Positions 6,175-13,649 of a DNA stretch of 14,391 nt are shown here, one piece after another. Origin of the DNA: UBA4717 sp045536775 (lineage in GTDB: Bacteria; Bacillota; Clostridia; Oscillospirales; CAG-272); assembly GCA_045536775.1 (NCBI GenBank), contig JAZSOD010000084.1, positions 1-14,391 of the forward strand, read 5' to 3'. The first letter of the stretch is position 1; each line of letters begins with the position of its first letter. A program made the position numbers and the translations under genes. The notes below the pieces were generated by a model, which had not been told where the DNA came from, did no database searches, and saw only the letters and a list, made by a program, of their open reading frames with translations.

Positions 6175-7074
6175 GTGGCAGAGATAAGTGGAGTATTGCT
6201 TATTGATAAGCCCTGCGGTATGACCTCGCATGACGTTGTGAACAGAGTCCGCAGACTTTATAATACCAAGCGTGTCGGGCATACGGGAACCCTTGACCCT
6301 ATGGCGACGGGACTTTTAGTCGTTCTTGTCGGCAGGGCGGCAAAGGCGGCGGAATATCTCTCTGCCGACTCGAAAAGCTACACCGCGGGCATAAGGCTCG
6401 GTATTACCACCGACACAGAGGATACGACGGGAAATATTCTCACGGAGTGCGACAGTGTTCCGTGTGAGAGCCGCGTGAGAGAGGCGCTTGACAGCTTCAG
6501 GGGTAATATAAAGCAGATACCCCCAATGTATAGCGCGCTGAAGGTGAACGGGCAGAAGCTTGTTGACCTCGCGCGAAAAAACGTCACGGTCGAAAGAGAG
6601 GCGCGTGATATTACCGTTGACCGTCTTGAATGTGAAAGGGTGACGGATAACGAATATATCCTCACGGTCGACTGCTCAAAGGGCACTTATATAAGAACGC
6701 TTTGCGCGGACATCGGAGCAACGCTCGGATGTGGCGCGGCGATGAGCTCGCTCAGACGTGAGCGTGCGGGAGGCTACACTGTGTGCGACGCGCACACGCT
6801 TGAAGAGCTTGACGGATTCGAGCAGAGTGAACGGGAGAAAATGCTCATACCCATCGAGAGTCTTTTTGCTGAGCTTGAGGTTGTCAGACTGCCTCAGTTT
6901 TACGAGCGACTCGCGCGTAACGGCGCCGAGATATATCAGAAAAAGATAAAGACCTCGCTTTCCGTGGGCACGAGGGTCAGAATGTACGGCGAGAACGGAT
7001 TTTTTGCTCTCGGAGAGGTTATGGATTATCCCGACGGAAGTGCCGTCAAGTCAATAAAAATCTTCGATTTGTAA
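6175..7074 (+). CDS. truB: tRNA pseudouridine(55) synthase TruB
   Basis: 299-aa enzyme that isomerises U55 in the T-loop of tRNAs. The N-terminus GVLLIDKPCGMTSHDVV is typical. The catalytic Asp is D41 in GHTGTLDPMATG. Later family motifs are PPMYSALKVNGQKL and CSKGTYIRTLCADIG, followed by a C-terminal extension of about 80 aa of the bacterial type. It uses a GTG start (6175) with AAAGGAG 7 nt upstream, 12 nt after nrnA. In many Bacillota the next gene is ribF; here pgeF takes that place. Confidence 0.97.
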   Translation: MAEISGVLLIDKPCGMTSHDVVNRVRRLYNTKRVGHTGTLDPMATGLLVVLVGRAAKAAEYLSADSKSYTAGIRLGITTDTEDTTGNILTECDSVPCESRVREALDSFRGNIKQIPPMYSALKVNGQKLVDLARKNVTVEREARDITVDRLECERVTDNEYILTVDCSKGTYIRTLCADIGATLGCGAAMSSLRRERAGGYTVCDAHTLEELDGFEQSEREKMLIPIESLFAELEVVRLPQFYERLARNGAEIYQKKIKTSLSVGTRVRMYGENGFFALGEVMDYPDGSAVKSIKIFDL

Positions 7075-7083
7075 GGTAATTCT

Positions 7084-7878
7084 ATGTTTTATAAAACCGA
7101 AGTAAACGGAGTTGTTTACTACAAATCCGATTACATAGCTCTGCCGCACGGCTTTGCTACCCGAGAGGGAGGCGTGAGCGATTGTGAGCAGACGAAAAGT
7201 ATGAATTTTGCGTTCGGTCGCGGCGACCGTGACGAAACGGTAATAAAAAACTTTGAGATATTCGCGTCCGCCATCGGTGCAGATGCCAAATTCGGAGTTA
7301 TGCTCGGACAGGTGCACTCGACCGAGGTAATGACTGTCACCGAAAGGGAGTTTGGACTCGGGGTATATACCAAAACCGACCGTACACTCGACGGTTACGC
7401 GTCAAAAACTCCCGGCGCGCTTCTTACCGTAAGAGTCGCAGACTGCGTACCCGTGCTTTTCGCGGACGCGCGCGCAGGCGTTATCGGCGCGGTACACGCA
7501 GGCTGGCGCGGAAGCGTGGGTAAGATAGTTACCGAATGTATTGACAGAATGGTGTCGCTTGGTGCCCAAAAGAAAAGCATCAGGGCGGCGATTGGCCCGT
7601 CAATATGCGCCGAATGCTTTGTGGTCGGCGACGATTTTATGACTGAGTGCGAACAGAAGCTCGGAAAAGCGCTGCTTGATAGCTTCACCTACCGAAAGGA
7701 CGGCAAGTGGCACGCGGACCTGAAGCTTTTGAACAAGCTTGTTTTACTCGAAAATTCCGTAAGAGACGCAAATATCGACGTCACGAAGCTTTGCACCTAC
7801 TGTAATCCTGACGAGTTCTTTTCACACAGATACCACGGACAAAGCCGTGGCACTCTGTGCGCTATGATCTCGCTTTGA
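7084..7878 (+). CDS. pgeF: Peptidoglycan editing factor PgeF / YfiH (LACC1) family
   Basis: 264-aa member of the family formerly called multicopper polyphenol oxidase. Some members act as purine-nucleoside processing enzymes, and E. coli YfiH (PgeF) prevents misincorporation of serine into peptidoglycan precursors. The expected metal site is visible: H78 in QVHS, C121 in RVADCVPV and H138 in AVHAGWRG. Further family motifs are AAIGPSICAECFVVG and a C-terminal CTYC...FFSHRYHGQSRG. Length is normal. It starts 9 nt after truB with a modest AAGG site and is likely in the same operon. Which activity applies here is not decidable from sequence; a laccase annotation should be avoided. Confidence 0.92.
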   Translation: MFYKTEVNGVVYYKSDYIALPHGFATREGGVSDCEQTKSMNFAFGRGDRDETVIKNFEIFASAIGADAKFGVMLGQVHSTEVMTVTEREFGLGVYTKTDRTLDGYASKTPGALLTVRVADCVPVLFADARAGVIGAVHAGWRGSVGKIVTECIDRMVSLGAQKKSIRAAIGPSICAECFVVGDDFMTECEQKLGKALLDSFTYRKDGKWHADLKLLNKLVLLENSVRDANIDVTKLCTYCNPDEFFSHRYHGQSRGTLCAMISL

Positions 7879-7904
7879 TATAACTTTAATTTGGGGGATA
7901 AAAA

Positions 7905-8894
7905 ATGATAAGGATAGAAAATCTTGTCAAGCGTTACGGCTCAAAATTTGCCGTTGACGACCTCTCGCTGCATATAAAAAAGGGAGAGGTTGTGGGCTTT
8001 CTCGGACCAAACGGTGCGGGGAAATCAACTACTATGAACATAATAACGGGATTCCTTTCAGCAAACTCGGGAAGCGTGTTCGTGGGAGATATCAGCATAC
8101 TTGATAATCCTAAGGTAGTGAAATCAATGATAGGCTACCTTCCCGAGCAGCCGCCGCTTTATATTGAAATGACGGTTCTTGAGTACTTGAATTTCGTTTT
8201 TGACTTAAAGGGCTGTAAGTTCAGCAGAAAGAAGCATATCGAGGAGATATGCTCGGTGGTAAAGATAGCCGACGTTAAAAACAGGGTAATCAAGAATCTT
8301 TCAAAGGGATACCGTCAGAGAGTCGGAATAGCGCAGGCTCTTATCGGAAACCCTGCGGTAATTATTTTCGACGAGCCGACGGTCGGTCTTGACCCCAAGG
8401 AGATAATCGAGATAAGAAGCCTTATCCGCCGCCTCGGAGAAAAGCACACGGTAATACTCAGCACTCACATACTGTCCGAGGTGCAGGCGATATGTGACCG
8501 TATAATTATTATCGACCGCGGAAGACTTATCGCGGACAAGCCCGCGATAGAGCTTGCGAGAATAGGCGACTCGGGCAAGAAGTACACCGCAAAGGTGCTT
8601 GGACCTGCAAGAGAGGTAGCGCTCTTGCTTCGTGAGCTTGACGGAATAAGCTCTGTCGAGCCAACGGGCGAAAACGAAAACGGCATCTACACGTATACGG
8701 TCGAGACCGACGGCAAGGCGGATATAAGAAAGCCTCTGTTTGAGCTTCTTGCCGATAAGGGTTACCCTCTTATGGGGCTTGAAGAAAACAGCGCAAGTCT
8801 TGAGGACATATTTATTTCAATAGTCGACAGTAAGCTTGAGGAAACAAGCGATACACCACGCCGTGCAGTATGGGACGGCGGCGAAGAAATATAA
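7905..8894 (+). CDS. ABC transporter ATP-binding protein, GldA-like
   Basis: 329-aa ABC ATPase of the ABC-2 exporter class. Walker A GPNGAGKST (34-42), Q-loop EQPP (Q82), signature LSKGYRQ (132-138), Walker B VIIFDEPTVGLDP with catalytic E157, and H-loop H188 in STHILSE are all present, so it should be active. A C-terminal extension of about 110 aa (from about residue 218) resembles that of GldA/NatA-type exporter ATPases. The Shine-Dalgarno is TTGGGGGA. It lies 26 nt after pgeF, followed after 15 nt by the permease. The Gld likeness rests on family and neighbours; nothing here implies gliding motility, and the substrate is unknown. Confidence 0.93.
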   Translation: MIRIENLVKRYGSKFAVDDLSLHIKKGEVVGFLGPNGAGKSTTMNIITGFLSANSGSVFVGDISILDNPKVVKSMIGYLPEQPPLYIEMTVLEYLNFVFDLKGCKFSRKKHIEEICSVVKIADVKNRVIKNLSKGYRQRVGIAQALIGNPAVIIFDEPTVGLDPKEIIEIRSLIRRLGEKHTVILSTHILSEVQAICDRIIIIDRGRLIADKPAIELARIGDSGKKYTAKVLGPAREVALLLRELDGISSVEPTGENENGIYTYTVETDGKADIRKPLFELLADKGYPLMGLEENSASLEDIFISIVDSKLEETSDTPRRAVWDGGEEI

Positions 8895-8909
8895 GAGAGG
8901 AGATATAAA

Positions 8910-9617
8910 ATGGGAGCAATATACAAAAGAGAGATGCTATCCTACTTCACGAGCTCGATAGGATACATATTCGTTGCGGTATTCCTTGCTATGACCGCAG
9001 GCTTTTATTCCATCTTTACTCTGTTTCAGGGAAAGCAGAGTAGCCTTTCGGCTTTCTTCATTATAGTGATGTTCGTTTACGCGATAATAGTTCCGCTTCT
9101 CACAATGAAAAGCTTCAGCGAGGAGAGAAAGACGCGTACTGAGCAGTTACTTCTTACCGCACCCGTTTCCATTACGGGAATGGTGCTTGGAAAGTTCTTT
9201 TCCGCTTACACTATGTTTGCCGGAAGCTTTATACTCTCCTGCCTTAATTACTACACTCTTTTCAGATACGGTGAGCCGAACGTGGGCGTGCTCGTAAGCT
9301 ATTCCGTCGGAATACTGCTTATCGGCGCTGCATACACCGCTATCGGTATATTTATCTCCTCGCTCACCGAAAATCAGCTTATCGCCGCGTTTGCAACAAT
9401 GGGCGTGCTGGTTTTGATGTTAGTTCTGAATTTCGTGAACGGTTTTATTGATTTCTACCCCGTACGTGCGGTGCTTAGCTGGCTTTCCATCTACGGACGC
9501 TTCTCGAACTTCACGTTCGGAATACTCGATATCAGCTCACTTTTCTATTATTTTTCAATGTGCTTCGTATTCATCTTCTTGACGGTCAGAGTTTACGATA
9601 AGCGCCGTTGGGGTTGA
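8910..9617 (+). CDS. ABC-2 type permease, GldF-like
   Basis: 235-aa integral membrane protein with about six hydrophobic segments (roughly 16-38, 46-66, 95-117, 127-150, 156-178, 208-226). The cytoplasmic stretch SFSEERKTRTEQLLLTAPV (68-86) between the second and third segments is the conserved coupling region of ABC-2 permeases. One copy would dimerise to form the channel. Shine-Dalgarno GAGAGGAG. It sits between the ATPase and the GldG-like protein with 15-nt gaps on both sides, so the three are almost certainly made together. Confidence 0.93.
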   Translation: MGAIYKREMLSYFTSSIGYIFVAVFLAMTAGFYSIFTLFQGKQSSLSAFFIIVMFVYAIIVPLLTMKSFSEERKTRTEQLLLTAPVSITGMVLGKFFSAYTMFAGSFILSCLNYYTLFRYGEPNVGVLVSYSVGILLIGAAYTAIGIFISSLTENQLIAAFATMGVLVLMLVLNFVNGFIDFYPVRAVLSWLSIYGRFSNFTFGILDISSLFYYFSMCFVFIFLTVRVYDKRRWG

Positions 9618-9632
9618 GAGGGGGACGGAAAA

Positions 9633-11108
9633 ATGAATAAGCTTTCAATGTTTGTAAAAAGCCGTTCCTTCAAAAGAGGCTCGCTCTCGGCAGCTCTTAC
9701 GGTAATAGTGATCGCCGCGGTCATAGTTCTCAATATCATAATCACCGCGCTCGCGCAGAAGTACTATTGGTATATAGATATGACCAAGGACAATATCTTT
9801 AAGCTCACGGACGAGGCTCTTGCGGTTATCGACGGAATTGACGATGAGATAAATATCATATTCTGTAACGATATTGACGCGCTTCAGAGCAATCTCTATC
9901 AGAAGTCGGTATATAACACCGCGCTCGAGCTTACCGCGGCATACGATAATATCCACATAAAGACCCTTGACGTTTATAAGAATCCCTCGTCGGTCGCTAA
10001 GTACAAGACCACCGCGGCGACAAAGATAAACGATCAGAGCGTAATAATCGAAAGCGGAAGTGAGTTCCGTGTGTTCCCGCTCAAGTCCTTCTTCACCTTT
10101 AACGAAAATGGTGACTTATGGGCGTATAACGGCGAATACAGAATAATCTCTACTATTTTGCAGATAACCGCGTCAGAGCATCCCAAGGCGTATTTCACGG
10201 TCGGTCACGGCGAGAGCCTTGCCGATGCGGCACTCTGGAATTTGTTTGTTGACGCAGGCTATACGGTTGAGGTCATAGACCTCACAAAGAACGACATTTC
10301 CGAATACGGCGACGCAAGATTCCTCGTAATAAACGATCCCGTTTACGATTTTCAGGGTATCAGCGCCGACACCGAGGGCAAAAAGTCGGAAATTGAGAAG
10401 ATAGACGATTTCCTTGACGGCTTCGGCTGCCTTATGGTATTCGTTGACCCCGACACCGCCGAGCTTCCCGTGCTTTACTCCTTCCTTAAAGAGTGGGGAG
10501 TGGTGTTCGACGGACGCGTGGTAAAGGATTACGAAAGCTCACTCACCACAGACGGTACCGCTATCGTGGCACAGTATTCGATGGGCGAAAACACGGGCGC
10601 ATCCCTCATCAGCCCCATCACGTCGCTGGCACTTCCTCCTAAGGCGATAGTGAAGAACGCGACACCCGTCAGAATGGCGTACAGCGAAAACGGCAACAGA
10701 ATCATCTCTCCCGTGCTTCTGACCACGCACGATGCGAGGATCTTCGGTGACGACGGTCTTGCGGCGGACGGCGGTCAGTACAACCTTATGACTCTGACCC
10801 GTGAAACCAGATATATTGACAATCAGGTTCAGTATTCGTACGTTTTGGCGGCAGGCACGACCGCGTTTGCTACCGAGGAGTATATCGGTCAGAAGGCATA
10901 TTCAAACAGCGACATACTCTACGCGGCAATGAAGCAGATGGGTAAGGAGAGAGTTCCCGTTGACCTTGACCTTAAGCCCTTTGACAACGGTGCTCTCGAT
11001 ATAACCGCAAGCGAGGCAACGGGTTGGACGGTAGCTCTCGTTACCATATTACCGCTTATCGCAATATTTATTTGTATAATTGTTCTTGTAAGGAGAAGGC
11101 ACGCATGA
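9633..11108 (+). CDS. GldG-like ABC auxiliary protein (ABC_transp_aux family)
   Basis: 491-aa protein anchored at both ends: TM at about 19-41 and a C-terminal TM at about 465-487 followed by VRRRHA. The segment after the first TM (WYIDMTKDNIFKLTDEALAV) is typical of GldG-type proteins, as is the TVGHGESLAD motif (189-198). The roughly 420-residue middle should lie outside the membrane. In Bacteroidota GldG works with GldA/GldF; in Bacillota the complex is uncharacterised. GAGAGGGGGA precedes the ATG. Its stop overlaps the next start by four bases (ATGA). No signal peptidase or catalytic motif was recognised. Confidence 0.88.
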   Translation: MNKLSMFVKSRSFKRGSLSAALTVIVIAAVIVLNIIITALAQKYYWYIDMTKDNIFKLTDEALAVIDGIDDEINIIFCNDIDALQSNLYQKSVYNTALELTAAYDNIHIKTLDVYKNPSSVAKYKTTAATKINDQSVIIESGSEFRVFPLKSFFTFNENGDLWAYNGEYRIISTILQITASEHPKAYFTVGHGESLADAALWNLFVDAGYTVEVIDLTKNDISEYGDARFLVINDPVYDFQGISADTEGKKSEIEKIDDFLDGFGCLMVFVDPDTAELPVLYSFLKEWGVVFDGRVVKDYESSLTTDGTAIVAQYSMGENTGASLISPITSLALPPKAIVKNATPVRMAYSENGNRIISPVLLTTHDARIFGDDGLAADGGQYNLMTLTRETRYIDNQVQYSYVLAAGTTAFATEEYIGQKAYSNSDILYAAMKQMGKERVPVDLDLKPFDNGALDITASEATGWTVALVTILPLIAIFICIIVLVRRRHA

Positions 11109-12688
11109 GCGAGCAGAATGAAAACAAAAACGGTGTTGAAGATAGCGTCTTTGACGAGCCGACAATGCCGAAAATAACCGCAAAGACCAAGCATAAGAGC
11201 GAAGCAAAGCGTCAGCTTAAGGTGATGCTTACCGCGCTTATCGCGGTTGCGGTGGGTGTCGCGGCGTACCTCTTCGTCATAAAGCCGCTTGTAGAGGCGG
11301 TGCCCGATACGCCCGAGGAGCAGGTAGTTCTTCTTGATGGCGAGGTCATCGGTCCCCAGAACAGAATCTTTATAATGGAATATATCGACAAGAATAACGT
11401 CGGTCATATCAAGGTGCATAACGAGCACGGCGAGTACGGTATCACCTACGACGAGGAGCAGGGCGGCTATATTGTAACCGATGATCCCGGTGCAGTATAC
11501 GATAAGGAAAAGCTGCAGGAGCTTCTGTCGGCGGCGGGATACACTCTCGCAATGGAGAGAATCACCGATAATGCCGAGAATTTCAGCGAGTACGGACTCT
11601 CTGAGCTTGATAATCCCGCGTGGTACGAGATAAGTGACAGAAACGGAAACGTTCACAAGCTTTATATCGGTGACATTATTCCCTCAAATGCGGGATATTA
11701 CGTAAGATATGACGGACGCGGCGCGGTATACGTGCTTGACAGTACCATATCCGAAACTCTCCTGTCTCCGATTGAAGCCATAATTTCGCCTATGCTTGGG
11801 TTCCCGATCCCTCAGAACGAGTATCACACCATAGAGAACTTCTTCTTGTTCAGAGGAGAGGAGCCGGTCGTTGCTATTGAGGCTATGACCGAGGAGACCA
11901 GGCGTGCGGACGGCTCGATTGTGCTTCATAAGTTCCTCTATCCCGAGCAGTATACTCCGAACGAAACGAGATACTTGACCGTATTTTCACTGTTCTGCGA
12001 TTATAAGGGAAGGTCGGTAATCAAGTATGCTCCGAGTAAGGAGGATATGGAAAAATACGGACTCGATACACCTGAATTCGACCTGTATTTCGAGTACAAC
12101 ACCATACCGAACAATATTATCTTCAGCGAAAAGACGACCGAGTCAACACGCTACGCATATTCGCCTCTCTTTAACGTGATATGTGAGCTTGATCCTGACA
12201 AGGTGGAGTTCCTTGATTACACGCTTATCGACTGGATAGAAAGACCCGTAATGCAGGTGAATATTGCAAGCATTACCGACATCATCATAGAGAGCGAAAA
12301 GGGAAATTACCATTTCGCGCTTGAGTTTACGGACGGACAGCTGACCACGGTCAGAGAAAAGAACCGCTTCGTAACGGTTGCTGATATCGACAACTTCAGG
12401 AAATTCTATCAGACCATACTGATGACTACTGTTCAGGATCACGCAGAGCTTACCGCGGAAGAGATAAGTAAGCTTGAAGCGGACGGTGCGTACCTCACCC
12501 TCACCGTGATAATGGAAAACGGCGAGAAGACGGTGCGTAAATTCTATCCGTACGAAACGAGAAGAAGCTTCTATACCATTAACGGCAAGGGCGACTTCTA
12601 TGTTATCCGCGACAGAATGGTAAAGATAGTGGACGACGCCGAAAAGGCAATAAACGGAGTCACGATCTACCCCGACGCGAACAATTAA
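11105..12688 (+). CDS. DUF4340-like membrane-anchored protein
   Basis: 527-aa protein with a charged cytoplasmic N-terminus, one TM helix (about 39-59) and a large external part. It begins at the ATGA overlap with the upstream gene (MSEQNEN), preceded by AAGGAGAAGG; a longer reading from 11024 would overlap that gene by 85 nt without a ribosome site. DUF4340-type proteins commonly close GldA-GldF-GldG-like clusters; the assignment rests on this position and architecture. Two internal modules look related: around 161-230 (YGLSELDNP...GYYVRYDGRGAVYVLD) and around 315-385 (YGLDTPEF...TRYAYSPLFNVICELD). Both run from a YGL motif through beta strands to a helix ending near a Pro/Met. It is the last gene before a terminator. 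The molecular function is unknown. Confidence 0.82.
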   Translation: MSEQNENKNGVEDSVFDEPTMPKITAKTKHKSEAKRQLKVMLTALIAVAVGVAAYLFVIKPLVEAVPDTPEEQVVLLDGEVIGPQNRIFIMEYIDKNNVGHIKVHNEHGEYGITYDEEQGGYIVTDDPGAVYDKEKLQELLSAAGYTLAMERITDNAENFSEYGLSELDNPAWYEISDRNGNVHKLYIGDIIPSNAGYYVRYDGRGAVYVLDSTISETLLSPIEAIISPMLGFPIPQNEYHTIENFFLFRGEEPVVAIEAMTEETRRADGSIVLHKFLYPEQYTPNETRYLTVFSLFCDYKGRSVIKYAPSKEDMEKYGLDTPEFDLYFEYNTIPNNIIFSEKTTESTRYAYSPLFNVICELDPDKVEFLDYTLIDWIERPVMQVNIASITDIIIESEKGNYHFALEFTDGQLTTVREKNRFVTVADIDNFRKFYQTILMTTVQDHAELTAEEISKLEADGAYLTLTVIMENGEKTVRKFYPYETRRSFYTINGKGDFYVIRDRMVKIVDDAEKAINGVTIYPDANN

Positions 12689-12691
12689 AAG

Positions 12692-12722
12692 AAAAAGAAG
12701 CAGGAAACCCTGCTTCTTTTTT
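12692..12722 (+). terminator. Rho-independent terminator of the rbfA-DUF4340 unit
   Basis: A 13-bp stem (arms 12692-12704 and 12709-12721) with loop AAAC, core GAAGCAGG/CCTGCTTC, ending in TTTTTT, four bases after the stop codon. The A-rich left arm means weak activity in the other direction is possible. Confidence 0.92.
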
Positions 12723-12740
12723 CGCCTTGTGAACAAATTA

Positions 12741-12787
12741 TAATTTCATTGTAGGGACCGTCGACCCCTACAAGAGATTTGAAATTT
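12741..12787 (+). repeat. GTAGGG hairpin repeat with both flanks
   Basis: TAATTTCAT (12741-12749), GTAGGG (12751-12756) pairing with CCCTAC (12766-12771), then GAGATTTGAAATTT (12774-12787), the exact inverse of 158-171. This copy carries both flank types seen singly elsewhere, so it helps define the full element. Confidence 0.75.
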
Positions 12788-12791
12788 GTTT

Positions 12792-12815
12792 GTAGGGGAG
12801 GGGTTGCCCCTCCCG
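12792..12815 (+). repeat. GTAGGGG hairpin repeat
   Basis: GTAGGGGAGGGGTTGCCCCT then CCCG: perfect 8-bp arms GGGAGGGG (12796-12803) and CCCCTCCC (12807-12814) with loop TTG. It shares the AT flank at 12774-12787 with the preceding copy, so two hairpins lie in tandem within the convergent gap. Confidence 0.7.
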
Positions 12816-12827
12816 CAGTCCAAAACA

Positions 12828-12857
12828 AAAAGACCGCCGAAAATTCGGCGGTCTTTT
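12828..12857 (-). terminator. Rho-independent terminator of the cysS-SBP unit
   Basis: Arms 12828-12841 and 12844-12857 form a 14-bp stem with core GACCGCCGAA/TTCGGCGGTC. On the minus strand the stem ends in CTTTTTG, four bases after the stop of the lipoprotein gene. It marks the true 3' end of that gene. Confidence 0.9.
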
Positions 12858-12861
12858 AAGC

Positions 12862-13638
12862 TTACTTAGAAATTATTGCGTAATCAAAGGTTATAACGGG
12901 CTTTGTTTCAACAAGAGGCTTGAGTCCTGCAAGCTCTGTAATTCTGCTATCGAAATCGCCGAGAGCAAAGTCTGCTTTTCCGTTTACGAGGGTGGCTGTC
13001 ATATCCGAGGTCTTAACGGGGATGATCGTGTAATCGCAGCCGAGATACTCGCATACCGCGTCGAGTATTTCAAGCATAGGTCCACCCGAAACGTTGAGTC
13101 CGTCGTTTTCAAAGTACGGTGTGAGGTTCGGGTCGATTGCGATAATGAATTCACCGTTGCTGTTATCGAGCTTCTTGTGAGTGTATTTAAGACTTTTGTC
13201 CTTGAGGTAACCGTCAACTATCTTGTCAATGGTTCCGTCCTCCTTGAGCGCGGTAAGCGCCTTGTCAAGCATAATGGAATAAACCTTTTTGCTTTCAAGC
13301 GCCGAGAATGTCACGGCACCTTCTCCAAACGATTCCTTGGAAACCGAATAACCGGGGTAAGCTTCCGCAAATGCGTTTGCAATATTGCGGTCAATCACCG
13401 CGCAGTCGATAGTACCGAGGGCAAAGCCTTCGTTGAGGTCGCTTAAGCTGTAAAAGCCTATAAGCGAGCATCCGTTTTCCGTCTTATACTTTTCAAGATC
13501 AATGACGGCTTTTGAGGAGTGGATAAGACCGATAGTGACGTTATTTAAGTCATCCTTTGAATCTATGCTGCTCGAGCAGGCTGCAAGCGACACGAGCATC
13601 ACCACGCACAGAACAAGTGCAATAATTTTTTTCATCAT
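12862..13638 (-). CDS. Lipoprotein, SBP_bac_3-like with lobes in permuted order
   Basis: 258-aa predicted lipoprotein: Lys-bearing N-terminus, hydrophobic stretch 5-20 and lipobox LAAC with C21. Residues about 29-147 resemble the second half of an amino-acid-type solute-binding domain: the opening LNNVTIGLIHSS, LNEGFALGTIDCAVIDRNIA, and the closing IMLDKALTALKEDGTIDKIV. After a polar linker (about 148-162), residues 163-258 resemble the first half: FIIAIDPNLTPYFENDG, MLEILDAVCEYLGCDYTIIP, LVNGKADFALGDF, ending YAIISK at the expected hinge. Normal members run in the opposite order. The start at 13638 has AAAGG 8 nt upstream; GTG 13644 is less well placed. The gene begins 11 nt after cysS. No permease is present here, so ligand and transport role are unknown. 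Confidence 0.85.
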   Translation of the reverse strand: MMKKIIALVLCVVMLVSLAACSSSIDSKDDLNNVTIGLIHSSKAVIDLEKYKTENGCSLIGFYSLSDLNEGFALGTIDCAVIDRNIANAFAEAYPGYSVSKESFGEGAVTFSALESKKVYSIMLDKALTALKEDGTIDKIVDGYLKDKSLKYTHKKLDNSNGEFIIAIDPNLTPYFENDGLNVSGGPMLEILDAVCEYLGCDYTIIPVKTSDMTATLVNGKADFALGDFDSRITELAGLKPLVETKPVITFDYAIISK

Positions 13639-13649
13639 CCGCACCGCCT

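Noticed and set aside
7084..7878. Laccase / multicopper polyphenol oxidase function
   Set aside because: The family name is historical. The visible residues are the single His-Cys-His metal site of YfiH/LACC1 proteins, not the copper-binding set of true laccases.
7856..7884. Separate promoter for the ABC genes (TG-A-TATAAC overlapping the pgeF stop)
   Set aside because: The -10 looks acceptable, but the -35 position reads TGTGCG and the intergenic gap is only 26 nt; too weak to claim.
10919..11656. Minus-strand frame of 245 codons opposite the GldG-like/DUF4340-like junction
   Set aside because: It is antisense to two well-supported genes and covers their start/stop overlap; no motif was recognised.
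7905..12688. Gliding motility machinery
   Set aside because: Only GldA/F/G-like parts are present and the host looks like a clostridium; no other gliding genes (for example GldK-N or SprA) are visible.
12862..13638. Lipoprotein gene as a truncated pseudogene
   Set aside because: It has an intact signal peptide, lipobox, frame, ribosome site and a terminator four bases after the stop, and both halves together make one full-size domain.
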